64,000 bases of DNA from Antedon mediterranea (lineage: Eukaryota; Echinodermata; Crinoidea; Comatulida; Antedonidae): positions 15,728,288-15,792,287 of the forward strand of contig NC_092676.1 of NCBI RefSeq assembly GCF_964355755.1. Direction: 5' to 3'. The notes beneath the pieces are model-generated. The model did not search any database and was not told where the DNA came from. It worked only from the letters and a program-made list of their open reading frames with translations. Both the position numbers and the translations under genes were made by a program. This document shows, piece by piece, positions 34,414 through 46,724 of the stretch. Numbering within the stretch: position 1 is the stretch's first letter; the number at the start of each line of letters is the position of its first letter.

Positions 34414-35743
34414 AAAACACTGGTCGGCCGGGCCAAATACATGTGTACGCGGTATAATTGACTGTTGGTTAAATTGTACGCTGCTGTGGTCAATACAATA
34501 TTCTCTGACAGCCCTGGTATAACGACGTTATTATAGATATGACAGGAAATGGAATCTTTAATAGTGATGAAAAATAATTAGTATGAAATTAAGGGTGTTG
34601 CCCGGGCAACTGAGGCAACACCCCTGCGTCCGCCCCTGCCTTATATAACGTAATATTGACTTAATATTGAGACCCCCTATATTACGTTTTCGAGACACCC
34701 CGTCTCGCATTGCGGGAAATATCCATAGTAATATTACTAGGTCTAAAGCAGGTCATGTCGATGCCGGCATGGTGCCAAGACGATCCGTTCCTGGCACACA
34801 GCTCTGTGAGAAAGGGGCTTAAGTGACCTGTTTGGAAATGGTATAAATTAGTTTACTAGTCTAGTGTACTATAGCCTAGGCCTAGTCGCAAAATGATTCC
34901 GGAATAACTTTTTCATATTGTGATGTCTTGCGCAAAGTCGTGAATATCTCAAATTTCTTGCGTGAAACTACAAAAAACTCGAAAAGTAGGTTACTTTTAA
35001 TTTACTATTACGATTTACTTATTGTGATTTAAAAATCATTCATGGTACCATTAACAATTGTAAAGCTAAAATCATTATGATGATGATTAAATTACATATC
35101 AATCAGATCAAATAGTTTTAATTAGCTTTAATAAAAACATCGAAATTGGCTAAAACCGCTGGCAGTGTTAATGACCAATAAATTTAATTAGGCAAATATT
35201 ATGTGTTCGAAATGAAAGATTATTAAAACTCAACATCACCATAGTGTTTGAAGGTATTATTTTCATGATCATAATGTCAATAAAACTACACAGCATATTA
35301 CATTACAATGTTTCCAGATTTGGATTACTATTCAGAACATAAATGCAACCCACCACTGCATTGCCCAAAGGAATCCATTACCCAAAGGAAACATTAAATT
35401 TTATTTAAATGCAATAGAAATAACATTTGAGAGATGGGTGTAAAATAGCTAAGTAGGTTAGACTGCAATATTCAGTACCCAGCTGTTTTATTTTTATTAG
35501 GATAATTTTACCCTGGAGTCAAAATGTTCTTCATGTGCTTTACATTTTCCAATTTTCTATCAACTTTCATAATAACTAACCTGACGATATTGACAGTGAG
35601 CTTCGATTCCGGATTCTAGGCCTGGTATTTAGTGGTGGCATCAATGAATCGCAAATTTGAGTGATTGAAGCAAGTTATTGAATTTCGGTAAAATATATTA
35701 AATGACCAGTGTGATTTCTGAATAATTTTTTTTTCTTTTTATT
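34414..35743. other. Spacer, no gene seen
   Basis: AT-rich sequence with one CCTAGGCCTAG word near 34875. I see no supported frame or repeat structure. Confidence 0.35.
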
Positions 35744-36007
35744 TTACAATATGGAAATGATTGAGCATTTTAAAACCTTTAGCAACAAGCCTTTTACAGT
35801 GTTCTCACCAGTTAAGCTTGTTATCAATATAGTCAAACCAAGATACTTATAACTAGATACTATTTTAATCACATCATCATGTATCTTAACAGGAGCATGA
35901 ACCCTACCAGATTTACTAAAATTAACAATAATTTCTTTCATTTTCTTACTCTTTACAACAAGTTTATGGGTATCAAACCACTTGACAAAATGTGTGGCAT
36001 ATAACAA
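35744..36007 (-). pseudogene. Non-LTR retrotransposon reverse transcriptase fragment
   Basis: The 87-codon minus-strand frame reads FVKWFDTHKLVVKSKKMKEI, then IVNFSKSGRV, IHDDVIKIVSSYKYLGLTI. The spacing W...KLxxxxxKxKEIxxxF...VxxYKYLGLxI is the RT block 6-7 region of LINE elements (CR1/Rex/Jockey group). Both ends are cut off. Confidence 0.75.
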
Positions 36008-37712
36008 GATGTAGCCTAGCCTAGAGGCTAACTAAAAAGGCTGCCGATGCATACCATGTTAAATTTCCTCCTCTTTGCTCACTTTATGCCACAACATCTT
36101 CTTAGTGTAGACCTATACTAATTTTCACATGTTCTTTGTTTTTTAGCCTATAAATTCATTTGCCATTACGATACATTTTTAGACACATGCATAGTTTTGA
36201 TTGAGTGCAGAATGTATGAACCTATAGAAATCAATCAAATTTCAACCTAGATTTGTATTAACTAGTTGCTTTACATGAACTGTACATAACTATAACAAGC
36301 TAGTTGTGCAAACAGCAGTAAAACAACAATTTATGGTGTGTAAATCATTTGGTTGTGTAAATGATAATTTGATTGACATTTTTTACAATATTACCAGATA
36401 TATGTTGTAATATATATATTATAAAGTTTGTTTTTTAAAAGGAAATTTTAAATAATTAATTTTAGTTTTATAAATTGGCAACACTATTTTATGAAGAACT
36501 AATTTTTTTTCCCCCATATATAGCCACATTTTTTTAATTTTCAAGTGACTTTTAATTTCTTTATTGAAAGTTAGTAACTTTGTGACTACAATATACAATT
36601 AAAACGTTGCTAATAACAACACCTTTACCAGGTTTATTGTCTTCTGGCACAAATTCCCACGTTCCTCAATTTTTTTCAGCCAGCTTTATTTGAAAAATAA
36701 AAGATTCAACGGTAAATCCTTTCCATTTGATTACACGTCAACACACCTGTAGGAAACTGCTTCTCAATTTAACTTCTTAGTTCAGCTTTACAAAGGAACA
36801 TTAGATGCCTGAATGCATTTTAAAACATCTCCTCAGCTGTATTCACTTGTTTGTATTTATTGTAAAAACTTGTAAACATTATATTTCACTGACTTATTTT
36901 ATATTTCCGCTAATCATATTGAGTGTCATAGCCTGAAGCAATACAAAAATGGCTTCCTAAAACGCCTGTTTTCTTTTGTTTTTACGTTATGGGAAATATT
37001 TAGGAATGTATTCCCTGTAATTGAGGTGTCATAGTGTTTGATATTGTTTTATATGGAATTATTGGATCAAATTCAGTAAAGTTTAAGGCTTGAAAAATAT
37101 TTATGGCAATAAAAAAGAAAGATATTTTATCATTTAATATATTTGAATATATTTAACACTGTATTTCTAAAAAATGACAGAAATCGTTAAAAAAAACCAA
37201 AAATTCCAAGTAGATTAAATTAAATAATATTAATATCTTCAACATGTGGTAAGTCAAATATAGCTGGAGGGATGATAACTGGCTGATTACTTTCTATATT
37301 TGTATTGTCATTAAGTTGATTTGTTATGTTTGGACAAGTCATTCATTATAAAATCGTATTGCAGCAGGGACGAATGAATTTCTATATCTATATTTGTTTT
37401 CATTTTTCTTTGACGAGATATGAAATGATATACGGGAAGTTTTGATGCATGAATGTCTGATACTACATTTTTTTGTCCGCTTATGAGATGAGAGTCGTCC
37501 TCCAAATTATTTTTTTTAATTCTGCATCTAGCATCTGTGATATCTTTCACAAATTAAACAATAAACCGATTTAATATTGTGAACGTTTTCAGTGAAATGA
37601 TGCCCTCTTCTGAATGCATGTTATTAGAAGGGTATGTCTTGGTTTCCAAGGATTCTTATTTTCCCACCCTTTTTCCTTTGCCCATCCTTTGAAGATGGCT
37701 AGAGATTAATTT
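36008..37712. other. AT-rich spacer with an unassigned frame
   Basis: The only frame of note is 37550-37311 on the minus strand (79 codons, KDITDARCRIKKNNLEDDSH). It follows the retropepsin remnant on the same strand and could be part of the same element, but I cannot match it. The rest shows nothing. Confidence 0.3.
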
Positions 37713-38095
37713 TCAATGGCGCTGTTCACTTGATTTCCTTAGGTAATCTAGATGATCGATCAGAATTCTTTCTCTTTTTGCCACACCAATTTCATCATTA
37801 ACATGTATAAGTTTAAACCTTCTAACATCAGTGTATCCAATCAATGGACTTTTCTTGTTATCCGTTACAACAAATTTTAGCTCTATGACTCACCATTTGC
37901 TGGATTACGCACACATTTATTGGCGATACCATAAGTTCTGAGTTTTGATCCATTCCACATGGTAAGCATTTTTTCTTGTTGTTGTAAGTTTTTTGCATAT
38001 TTCATAGGTATGGTAGCTCCCGTATCAATATAGAATATAACACTTTGCTTATTGATCAGTTTATATTTCAGATCACTGTGTTTTTTATCTCCTAC
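37713..38095 (-). pseudogene. LTR-retrotransposon aspartic protease fragment
   Basis: Minus-strand reading: LKYKLINKQSVIFYIDTGAT, with the active-site DTGA near 38020, then IPMKYAKNLQQQEKMLTMWN, GSKLRTYGIANKCVRNPANG. After a frameshift it reads KFVVTDNKKSPLIGYTDVRR and FKLIHVNDE. This is the retropepsin layout of Gypsy-type elements (DTGA ... LxxYG ... FxVVDxxxxPLIG). The frame is broken once, and neither reverse transcriptase nor LTRs are visible next to it. Confidence 0.7.
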
Positions 38096-38099
38096 ATAT

Positions 38100-39485
38100 A
38101 CTTATCACAGTCCTTATTTGAGAAATCTTCATCAGAATCCTGCACATAAGCAATTTTCTTTTTTATCCCTGTTGACACTTGCTGGACATTTCTCTTTATT
38201 CAATATCATCACACGTACATCTTAATATGTTAAAAGTTATAGTTGTTTTGGTATTGTTTACCCTAAACAAATTTTTTTTTTAATAAGGAAGGGAGATTTT
38301 ACATGACCATTATGATAAGGCACGTGTGGCGGCCTAATATGAGGCCAACTATTCTGTAGTTTGTTGGTCACTATTGTTACAGTATTAAATGGATATACAT
38401 GAACATCCTTGTTCTGCCTCATTGTTGTAGCCTATTGTTACGTGCCACAGTAAACACGACTCGTCAACAATTTTTGAAAAATAAAGTAAACTGATTAATT
38501 ATTGTTGCAACTAGTTTTTAGATAAAATAATTTGAATTCAATATTTAACGGTATTTTGTTACTTTAGACAAATAATGAAGTGTTTCTATAAACAAATGAA
38601 ATATTGCTAGCCTATTGTCTGTCCATCACAATATTTGACTCACAATTGGCAAACAATTGCATCTGTAGGAGTTCAGTCAATTACACAAAATCAATTGTAG
38701 ATCAACACCGTCATATGATACTAGCATCTTTATGTCTACTGTGCAAGACAATGTGGTATGGCACAAGAGAACAAAACATTCATTTTGTACATTCATTATT
38801 CTAACTAGTCATGTGGATATTTGGTTTGTGTCAGTGAGGATATTGACTTGTTAAACAAGTGTTTTAGGATCAACAAAAGATTGTCTAATATTATATCATC
38901 ATGTGTTTAATGAAGTGGTGAATTATTAATTTATGAAATCATTGTTAATTGCGAATGCTTTATTCCACCTGTTGCTTGCAGTTTCTTTCTTTAGTTGAGC
39001 TGGAATTTAATTTGTTAGGTATCAAACAGGCGATACTCTTACACAAGCCTGATTGGAGACAATTTGTTTGTGAAAACAATCAAGCAGCCGGTCCTCGGTT
39101 TGGATGAACGTCACCAGACAGAAATGTCTTTCTTTTTTGCCTCTTATCTTCATCCTTTTTATCGAAGAACGAAAGAGGCAAAGGTTAACCATTCATGGTT
39201 TCAATAATGAAAAAAACGTAAACGTATTTGTAAAACAAGATTTCGGCTCTAACCAATAACCAGTGAGTATACTTCCTAGTGAGGGCGAAATTTAATTTCC
39301 AGGTCCTTTGTATTTCATTTAGGTAAAGATATCCTCATGTCTTGTGTGTCAATTTTAGATCCAAGGTCAATTTTTAAAATATGTTTGAAAGTGTCCAAGG
39401 GATTTACTAAGTCAACTAGGCCATTTATCTTTTGGCCAGGCTATGGCGCGCCAAACTGTCATTTATTTAGAAATAAAGATAAATA
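38100..39485. other. Spacer, no gene seen
   Basis: AT-rich sequence on both sides of 38300-38470. A 66-codon + frame at 38604-38804 has no motif. Nothing further is supported. Confidence 0.3.
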
Positions 39486-39882
39486 GAATTCTGTCTTTTT
39501 AAGAGGGCTATAATTGAGAAAAATATGCCCATATTCTACAGTCCACAGAATGTCTCGGGACTGTTTTTCACTACAAAATGTAAAATACTTTTTACCTCAT
39601 TCAAATCATCTGTCTTATTGACAAAATGTACCTCTTTTACACTCCCACTCGTTCGTTCTACCAAATTTTTACCTTCTCCATCATCAGATGAGATGAGATG
39701 GCTGGTCTACGGTAGCTAGTCAACAACATGTGCGTGTCGATGAAGCAAGTTTGAACATGCTATCATGGAATTTCTTTTTAAGAAAAGCTTTCCTTGTTTT
39801 CGAAATAAATTATCCTAGAATTCCGTCTTTCCAAGGTAATTATCGTGGAAAGACGTAAATTATCTTAAAAAGACGGAATTCT
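39486..39882. mobile_element. MITE-like element with ~20-bp inverted ends and internal hairpin
   Basis: AGAATTCTGTCTTTTTAAGA at 39486 is the reverse complement (19 of 20) of TCTTAAAAAGACGGAATTCT at 39863-39882. A second AGAATTCCGTCTTT at 39817-39830 pairs perfectly with 39869-39882 and encloses another palindrome (CGTCTTTCCA/TGGAAAGACG), so the right end can form a nested cruciform. Confidence 0.55.
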
Positions 39883-40199
39883 ATTCCGGAAAGACGTCAT
39901 AATTACTACTTTATTCCGTGTTCCAAGATAATTTCATGTTGGTATCTCCATGATTTTGCTGTATTTTATAACATTTACTAGTATAGCTTATTAGCAGTAA
40001 GCCAAGTGTGATTGACAGGTCATTAATAAAGATTTCAAATAAAGCATCAATTGAATTATTTGTATAGAATAATGTAGTAAGATCCACGAACTAGATAACT
40101 TAAAGTGTGTGTGTCACAAACATTAGATAAGTCATTAACAGTAAACATCAACCAATAATAAAAAATCTCACCCATATGGCACCCCACAAGATACCTACT

Positions 40200-40415
40200 C
40201 TTTATTTTGTATGGATTTACACAGAAAATATCTTTGATGTCAATAATAAGGTTATACATGTATATGCTCGACTCCTTGGATTGTAGGCCTATTACTGTAG
40301 ATCTTTGGGAGTGGAGTAATTTGGTCCTTAGAAAAAATCCTGACATGTGACGTGACTTGAACTCAGGACCCTTGGAGTTGTAGACAAGCATCATAACCAC
40401 AAAGCCACAACTCCA
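40200..40415 (-). mobile_element. tRNA-derived SINE
   Basis: Minus-strand reading from about 40415: GGAGTTGTGGCTTTGTGGTT, then ATGATGCTTGTCTACAACTCC, then GGGTCCTGAGTTCAAGTCACG. The GTGGCTTTGTGGTTATGATGC part resembles a tRNA A box and GAGTTCAAGTC a B box, about 45 bp apart as in tRNA genes. The body continues AGGATTTTTTCTAAGGACCA. No intact anticodon arm. Confidence 0.6.
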
Positions 40416-42204
40416 CTATTGTTTGAGGTAAAAATTTATTTACAATTTGTTTATTTAAAGCCAGTATTTACATTGGTGGATTAGATGTCTTGTATAATAT
40501 CGCCATGTTTTAGTAATAAAATGAAGCAGAATATTGCAGCTCTGTATGTACCGTACCCCATGCCCAAATATTATGTATTTTTTGAACATTTATACAATAA
40601 TTTCAATTTAAGTAGGTTGTTGTAAAGTATTACATAAACAATCTAATTAACCATGTTGTTCTCTTAATACCATCTGGCTAAACTTTGATGACCCGAACAA
40701 GTCTGTTAAGGAGTCATGGAACAGTTTATATGTGCATTGTTTAATAAAGTTAGCAGTTTAGCTAATTTTGTGTTGAACAATGGATTAGTAACACCTCTGA
40801 TGAACTAGACATATGCACCTTTGGGTTCACCCAGAGGGCCTGCAGATGGCACAAATTCATGAATAAAGTAACAATTTATGTTTTTTTGTAGCAGATTTTG
40901 CATGCCCTATAGTAATAGGACATTTTGGCTAATTCAATCCTGTTTTGGAAATAAATATCATCTGTGGGATAGGAGTGTGCTCCTTGTATTATGCAACAAG
41001 GTGTTTTATAATTAATAGTATTATGAAACATGAAATGGAAAAATGATTTATCGGTACAAATTTATATTTGAATTCTATGTTAAAATAATGAATTATATAA
41101 AATAATGTTTACAAATATAATGTTAACACTTCTGTTTGGTCATAGATTAATATTGCAACTATCTTTTACAGGAAATCATTTTAACTGTAAAAATGTATTT
41201 GTTAGCTACATTGATTAAACTGTATGTAGTTTTTAGGTATTTTTTTGTATTCTGTGCTAGATTTTTTCATGCATGTAATACTTGCTGCCAATTATACACT
41301 TTAATGCTGGCACCGACAAACAACTAACTTTCAGGTTAGTTCAACTCAATCACCTGGAATAATCACATAAGTGCTGACCAATCACCTGGAATCTATACAA
41401 CTTTCAAAGTTAGTTTTCCAAAGCTCTTTGAATATCAAAACACACTGATTAGGTAACGCAAACTTGGCTTAATAGACGATGCAAAGAATGTGAAACAAAC
41501 TTGATAGCAATACGGGTAGACGCTGTTTTTTTTGGGAAGGTGAAAATATAAAGGCCTCATTTTTTACAGTATTTCTTGCTAATGAAATGACCTGACACTC
41601 AATTTTACCGTACTCATAATTTAGCTCATTTTGAATGCGAAATAAACATCAACTCAATGAATGCCTCTAAATATATTAGAAGAGCCCAAGTCCACATCAT
41701 ATTTTGTTGAATTATGCACTCTTGTTTGTATGACACTGTGACAGCTTATGTAGACAGATATTGTCAAGCTGCTCATCTTCATCTTCTAATCGATAGGATT
41801 TTCACCTGATGGCCTACATTATCCTTTGTTATTAGTTCATGTATGAGATGCTGGGTTGCTTTGCTCAAATATTTGTTGAGTTTTACGACATCATTCTTCT
41901 TAACTTGGAGTGTTTAGCACTGCCCAGTTGGCAGGGTAGGCTTAACATTGGGCTTCAGTCAGGTAAATCGGAGGCAATTCAATCCCATCATGACTCTTGA
42001 ACTTCATTGGGATGTGCCTTGTTAAAGCAAAGATGCTTCTACTGTGATACAACGGGTAACGATCAGTGTTTTGCTTGTTAACTACTTGAAGTAGCTCAAT
42101 AGATGGCCGAAGAAATCCTGTATTACTTCAAACACTCTTGAACCATTAACAATCCATCCGTCAAACACTCCAATCTATCTCATCCTCTTCTTCTCAAGTG
42201 TCTG
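40416..42204. other. Spacer with a short direct repeat
   Basis: No gene seen. CAATCACCTGGAAT occurs at about 41349 and 41381, near two AACTTTCA(A/G)GTTAG words, suggesting a small rearranged repeat. The rest is plain AT-rich sequence. Confidence 0.3.
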
Positions 42205-43340
42205 TCACATAGTAAGCCATCTGAATACACATTCACTTTCTTTTACGTCTTCTGCTTCATCAGTGTTACATTCTAGTCTATTCTCACAGTTGGTACTTAT
42301 CATTATATATGCCAAATTGTTTTGAATGGCGTACGTTTCCTGCCAGCCATTATGATAAATTACGTTCAATTTTAGCATAGTTTCAAATTTCAATTTAAAA
42401 TTGGGGTGTTTTAAAGACCACTGAAATATGCTACATGATCGTCCTGGCTCATCCATAGGATAGTGACTTAAAAATAACGATTCTATATATACAGTACTAC
42501 TGAAAAATATTAAAGAAATTAAATGTTATACCTTCCAGTGTCTTTCAATATGTTCGGTATGAACACTAAATGTGTCTTCACCATAACGTGATACCATATA
42601 TTTTGCCACCAGGGTGTTTTCCAACCCCATATCCGTACGCACCTTTGTAGGGATGCCGTAATTACCAACAGCACCCAGGAATCTTTTCAATACGGTCTCT
42701 GCTCTATTATTAGAGCTGCACTTACAAAAACTGGCAAGCGTGTAAAACCGTTGATTGCCCATGTACCACAATTCGCCATCTGCGACAGATAATATTTACA
42801 AAATTAAAACAATAATAATTAATATTTTTCAGTCATATGGTAACCTGCAAGCGTGTAAAACCGTTGATTGCCCATGTACCACAATTCGCCATCTGCGACA
42901 GATAATATTTACAAAATTAAAACAATAATAATTAATATTTTTCAGTCATATGGTAACCTGCAAGCGTGTAAAACCGTTGATTGCCCATGTACCACAAATC
43001 GCCATCTGCGACAGATAATATTTACAAAATTAAAACAATAATAATTAATATTTTTCAGTCATATGGTAACCATTAAACATGGTGTTATTGAATAAACAGG
43101 GTTATACCTAATGAGTTTATGGTTTCCATCCATTAGCCAGAAGGCATTTGGTCCAGCAAACGCTGTATACTCTGCACCACATAGTTTTCGCTTTGCGTGT
43201 TTCAATGCCTTCCGCATCTGCTCTTTTTGTAAACTAAATGCGTTCCATAAGTTTTGGAAAGGAAACCATTCTTTGGAGGTTTTTTTAAACAGACCCTTAA
43301 GTTTTGATAAAAAATGAACACTCCCAGAAGACATGCTCAT
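42205..43340 (-). pseudogene. Integrase-core (rve-like) transposon gene, broken
   Basis: The minus-strand frame 43340-43059 ends in AGPNAFWLMDGNHKLIRYN, matching the start of an integrase-core family common in aquatic invertebrates (GPNxLWHxDGNHKLIRY, containing the first catalytic Asp). After an intron-like gap, exon start 42793 has WRIVVHGQ in one frame. Then 42735-42535 reads CSSNNRAETVLKRFLGAVGN, YGIPTKVRTDMGLEN (second Asp) and HIERHWK (normally RIERLWRD), ending at a GTATAA donor. A further open frame at 42456-42205 (MDEPGRSCSIFQWSLKHPNF) lies downstream and may or may not belong. A frameshift near 42735 and His/Leu substitutions argue for decay. Confidence 0.65.
42734..43072. repeat. 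113-bp unit repeated three times across a splice acceptor
   Basis: Units start at 42734, 42847 and 42960 with GCAAGCGTGTAAAACCGTTG and end with CAGTCATATGGTAACCT. They are virtually identical (one T/A change). On the minus strand each unit carries an intron end (TTATCTGTCGCAG) followed by the first ~45 bp of the integrase-core exon. Confidence 0.95.
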
Positions 43341-44580
43341 ACCAATCTAATTTGTAATGTTTCTTAATAGGTTAAAGGTCAATGCTGAAAAGTACTGTAA
43401 CATATGATTTGGTTGTTGTAAATATTATTAATACTATTTTTAATGCTTTAGATTTACTACTGACATTATGGTGTTTATAAATTATTGTGTGACAAGGAAG
43501 TTTATGATTTAACCAATTATTAGAAATAAATTGGAAACATCTTTAACATTCCAAGTTGTGCCAACATATGTACATTTTGGATATAAAATGTGTATAAAGT
43601 GTTATGTTTTATGCATTGGTTTTGATCTTGTAATTGCCATCTTGTGACATTATTTTTATTTAATGATTTATACTAAGGATTTTTCAGTAATAATAATAAT
43701 AATAATAACAACTTTTTTTTTTAAATAGATGCAACACTTGAATCACCATATTGGTGTTTTTCACAAGGCCGTTACTACAAAACTATTTACACAAGTTATC
43801 ATTTACAGTACATATGATTTTTTTTTAATGAATTCAAGAGAGTGGTGGGGGAACCACAAGCTCATTTTTAAACAAATCTATCAGTAAATTTTGTGAAAAA
43901 AGTTTAAATTGTGTATTTTTATAATAATTTATTTATAAATGTTTTAGAATATTTTGCTATAACCTTCTATTATGAGGAACTGTTGTCAGTAATATAAACA
44001 TTTTCTTCTCTCTTTTTATGAATATTTTAAAGTTTATATAAAATGTGTTGGAGGGCCTTAAGTTTACTAAACCATGGGCCTTAGCCACCCCTCCCCCCAC
44101 CACTGTGTTACACCACTAGGAAACCTAATTATCCAGTTTTGGCAGAGTTGGTTATATGCAATGCAAAGTACTGTAATTGTTTGTTTATGTAGTTACTTAT
44201 TTTTACCATATTATATTAGTTGAATGCTAATTGTACGTGATGTTTTTCATCTGTCTAAAAATTGTACATATTTCATTTGCCTTCTATGATTTTAATTGAT
44301 GAATAAATATGTACCTTTGAATAATTTGAATGAAAAGAAGTTTTGTTTTGTGAATTCCTAATATTTCATGCTGTCTTGTGTTTATTAATTATACCATAAA
44401 TTGCAGTCCACATTTTATAAATAGAAGCCATTGAAATACTGTGTTATTTGTAAAATGACATATTTTGAGTTCCTAATACGTGACTAAATGGCTTCAACAA
44501 TAGCTGTAGTAGTATGTGTATTATGAGTTATTGAAGCATATACAATATTTCTTTAAACTTTTTAAATATGGGTATTATAC
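43341..44580. other. Spacer, no gene seen
   Basis: AT-rich sequence with a short AATAAT run near 43690 and a C-rich CCACCCCTCCCCCCACC word at about 44085. Nothing else supported. Confidence 0.35.
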
Positions 44581-44589
44581 AGAGGTGGG

Positions 44590-44726
44590 GTTGTAAATTA
44601 CCGGTTTTAAATGTGAATTCAAGCAAGTATCGTTGTTGAATAAGCCGGTGATTATCGCGGGAAATAATACTGCAACGTAGCCAGACAATAAAAGTGTGAT
44701 GTTTGGTTAAAATTCAAGAAACTTAG
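44590..44726 (+). promoter_or_regulatory. Candidate upstream noncoding exon of the ABTB-type gene
   Basis: GC-richer than its surroundings, with ATCGCGGGAAAT (E2F-like) near 44655 and a strong splice donor TTAG|GTAAGT at 44726/44727. No long frame. It could be an alternative 5'UTR exon joining the acceptor at 48963. The link is inference. Confidence 0.3.
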
Positions 44727-46439
44727 GTAAGTATATTTACCAAATTACCTTTATATTGAAGTTTTGTCGATGGAATGGTTATAGGAAATAGTTTTTGTAA
44801 ATTTTAAACTGCTGATATAAATTTATACTGCCATGTATTATTTATCTGTATTATTAACTGTTAAATATCACTTTATTTTTCATTAAAATAATAACATCCT
44901 GGATTTTTTTGCCTAATGTTGTGAAACCTTTAAGCGCTGTACAAGACACTGAGAGAAAAAGTTAAAGCCAAACCGAAGTATGGAGATACGCCCTCGTCTC
45001 GGTCTCAAATTTAACCCTGGTGAGCACCAGTTGTGTCTCAGTCATCCCGGACTCGGGCGCCTTTTACCCTAGTAAAAAACTGTTTTGATATATTTGGTAC
45101 ATTTGAAAATCTCAGTTAATTGGTAGGACATCATTCAAAAAAGTTATAAAACAAATAAAAAATGAGAATGTCATTTAAAATGATATAGTATAAAACTACT
45201 CTGTAGTAAATAATATTCTTGGCATTTAATCTCTGTTTTTATTGTGAAATGCTACTAAAAACTAATAAGATTAATCATTGTTATTTATTGTATTACTGTA
45301 TCCAGTATTAAAGGTATGTTTACTTTATTTTTTGTAACAATTGGTCAACTTTAATCAGGTTCATTGTCACAAGTCGCAAATTTAAGTCTCTTTATTCCCC
45401 TATCAGGTAATGTTTATCTTTCACTACAGTGTTTGTGTTTGTTGAGGTGTTCTCAATAGAATAATTAGTGAAATATCCACAGCTTTTCAATAGAAATTTA
45501 TCTTGGATTGTTAGATAACAATCTATATAGAAATCCATATAATCTGTTTTTTCCCCCATTATTTACAATGGTTTTTGTATTTCCTTTACTATAACTTATT
45601 TAGGGTACATTCAGACTCGCAGCTTAAATGTACAAAGGGTCAAAATAACAGGTCTTTTCATAAATTATGTATTAAAAGATGACTAAAAAATGAAAGATGT
45701 ATCAATGTCTATTACAAGTACAGTGTTTCATATTCTAGACTGATTAATTGATAGTCAACTCTCTTGAACCATCCATGGGTCACTCAAAAAATATAATTTT
45801 TACATAGGCCTAGTAAAGAAGATTTTGGACCTGAATGACTTGTGGTTTGTGAGCTGGTTCGTTGACACTTTCCATTTACGGTAGGATCATCACAAAAGGA
45901 GAGAATTACATTTGAAGGGTTTTATATGAGGTGTGGTAAATCTAACTGGATTAGTGTTCTGAAATCTTTACAAAAGTTGCATTTGTCATAGAAGCAGATT
46001 ATGATTGATGAATCAGAGAAACAACTTGATAAAATTTGTTAACCACTAACGCCATATGCCAAGCACTAAATGAAGATTAATAGATCCTGCTCAATTGCAG
46101 CACTCAATTTAATAACTACTAAGTACTTTGCATCCATAACCAACAATATAATTATTATAATAATTAATTAATAATAATTATGGCTATTTTGGCGTTTTGT
46201 ATGAACAAAAAAGTAAAGAAGGGATAAGCCTACAGTAACATGGCAAAACATAATTAAAGTCTAAAGTTTGTGTGCAATATTGATTGAGTAGGTTCCAAAA
46301 TAGAGGCTATAAAAATTTATTTTGTTTTATTCAATTATACAGTATGTAAATTCCTTGTAAACCCACATCAAGCTGTACCATAAAGCCTTGTATATATAAA
46401 TTACTATAACACCCCTATTCTAATAGTGAGAATGGTCCA

Positions 46440-46724
46440 TTGCCTATTAGCCAATCAGAATTAGCCTTGCCTAAGGGTCTACTTTCGTTTTCATTGCTAA
46501 ATACAGAGAAGTGCACAGTTTAGTAGTGTGAAAAGTCTTGATGCTTGAGTTTAGTGAGATATTAACTAATTAAGTACCAGTAAAATAGACAGATCAAAGT
46601 AGCCAAGGACCTAGTTGCTTTGTAGTTGCTAGTAAGGCAGTGTAAATACATGATGTAATATCAGTATTCTACAGGATATAACATGTGTGTGTTGATTTTA
46701 CTAATTTAATTTCAGTAATTAAAG
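46440..46724 (+). promoter_or_regulatory. Candidate promoter and first noncoding exon of the ABTB-type gene
   Basis: A textbook CCAAT box (TTAGCCAATCAGAATT, core at 46450-46456) lies about 270 bp upstream of a good donor, TTAAAG|GTAAGA at 46724/46725. The next + strand acceptor in front of a coding exon is TTTTCAG at 48957-48963, 59 bp before the ATG. This would give a 5'UTR exon and a 2.2-kb leader intron. No TATA box is convincing. Confidence 0.35.
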
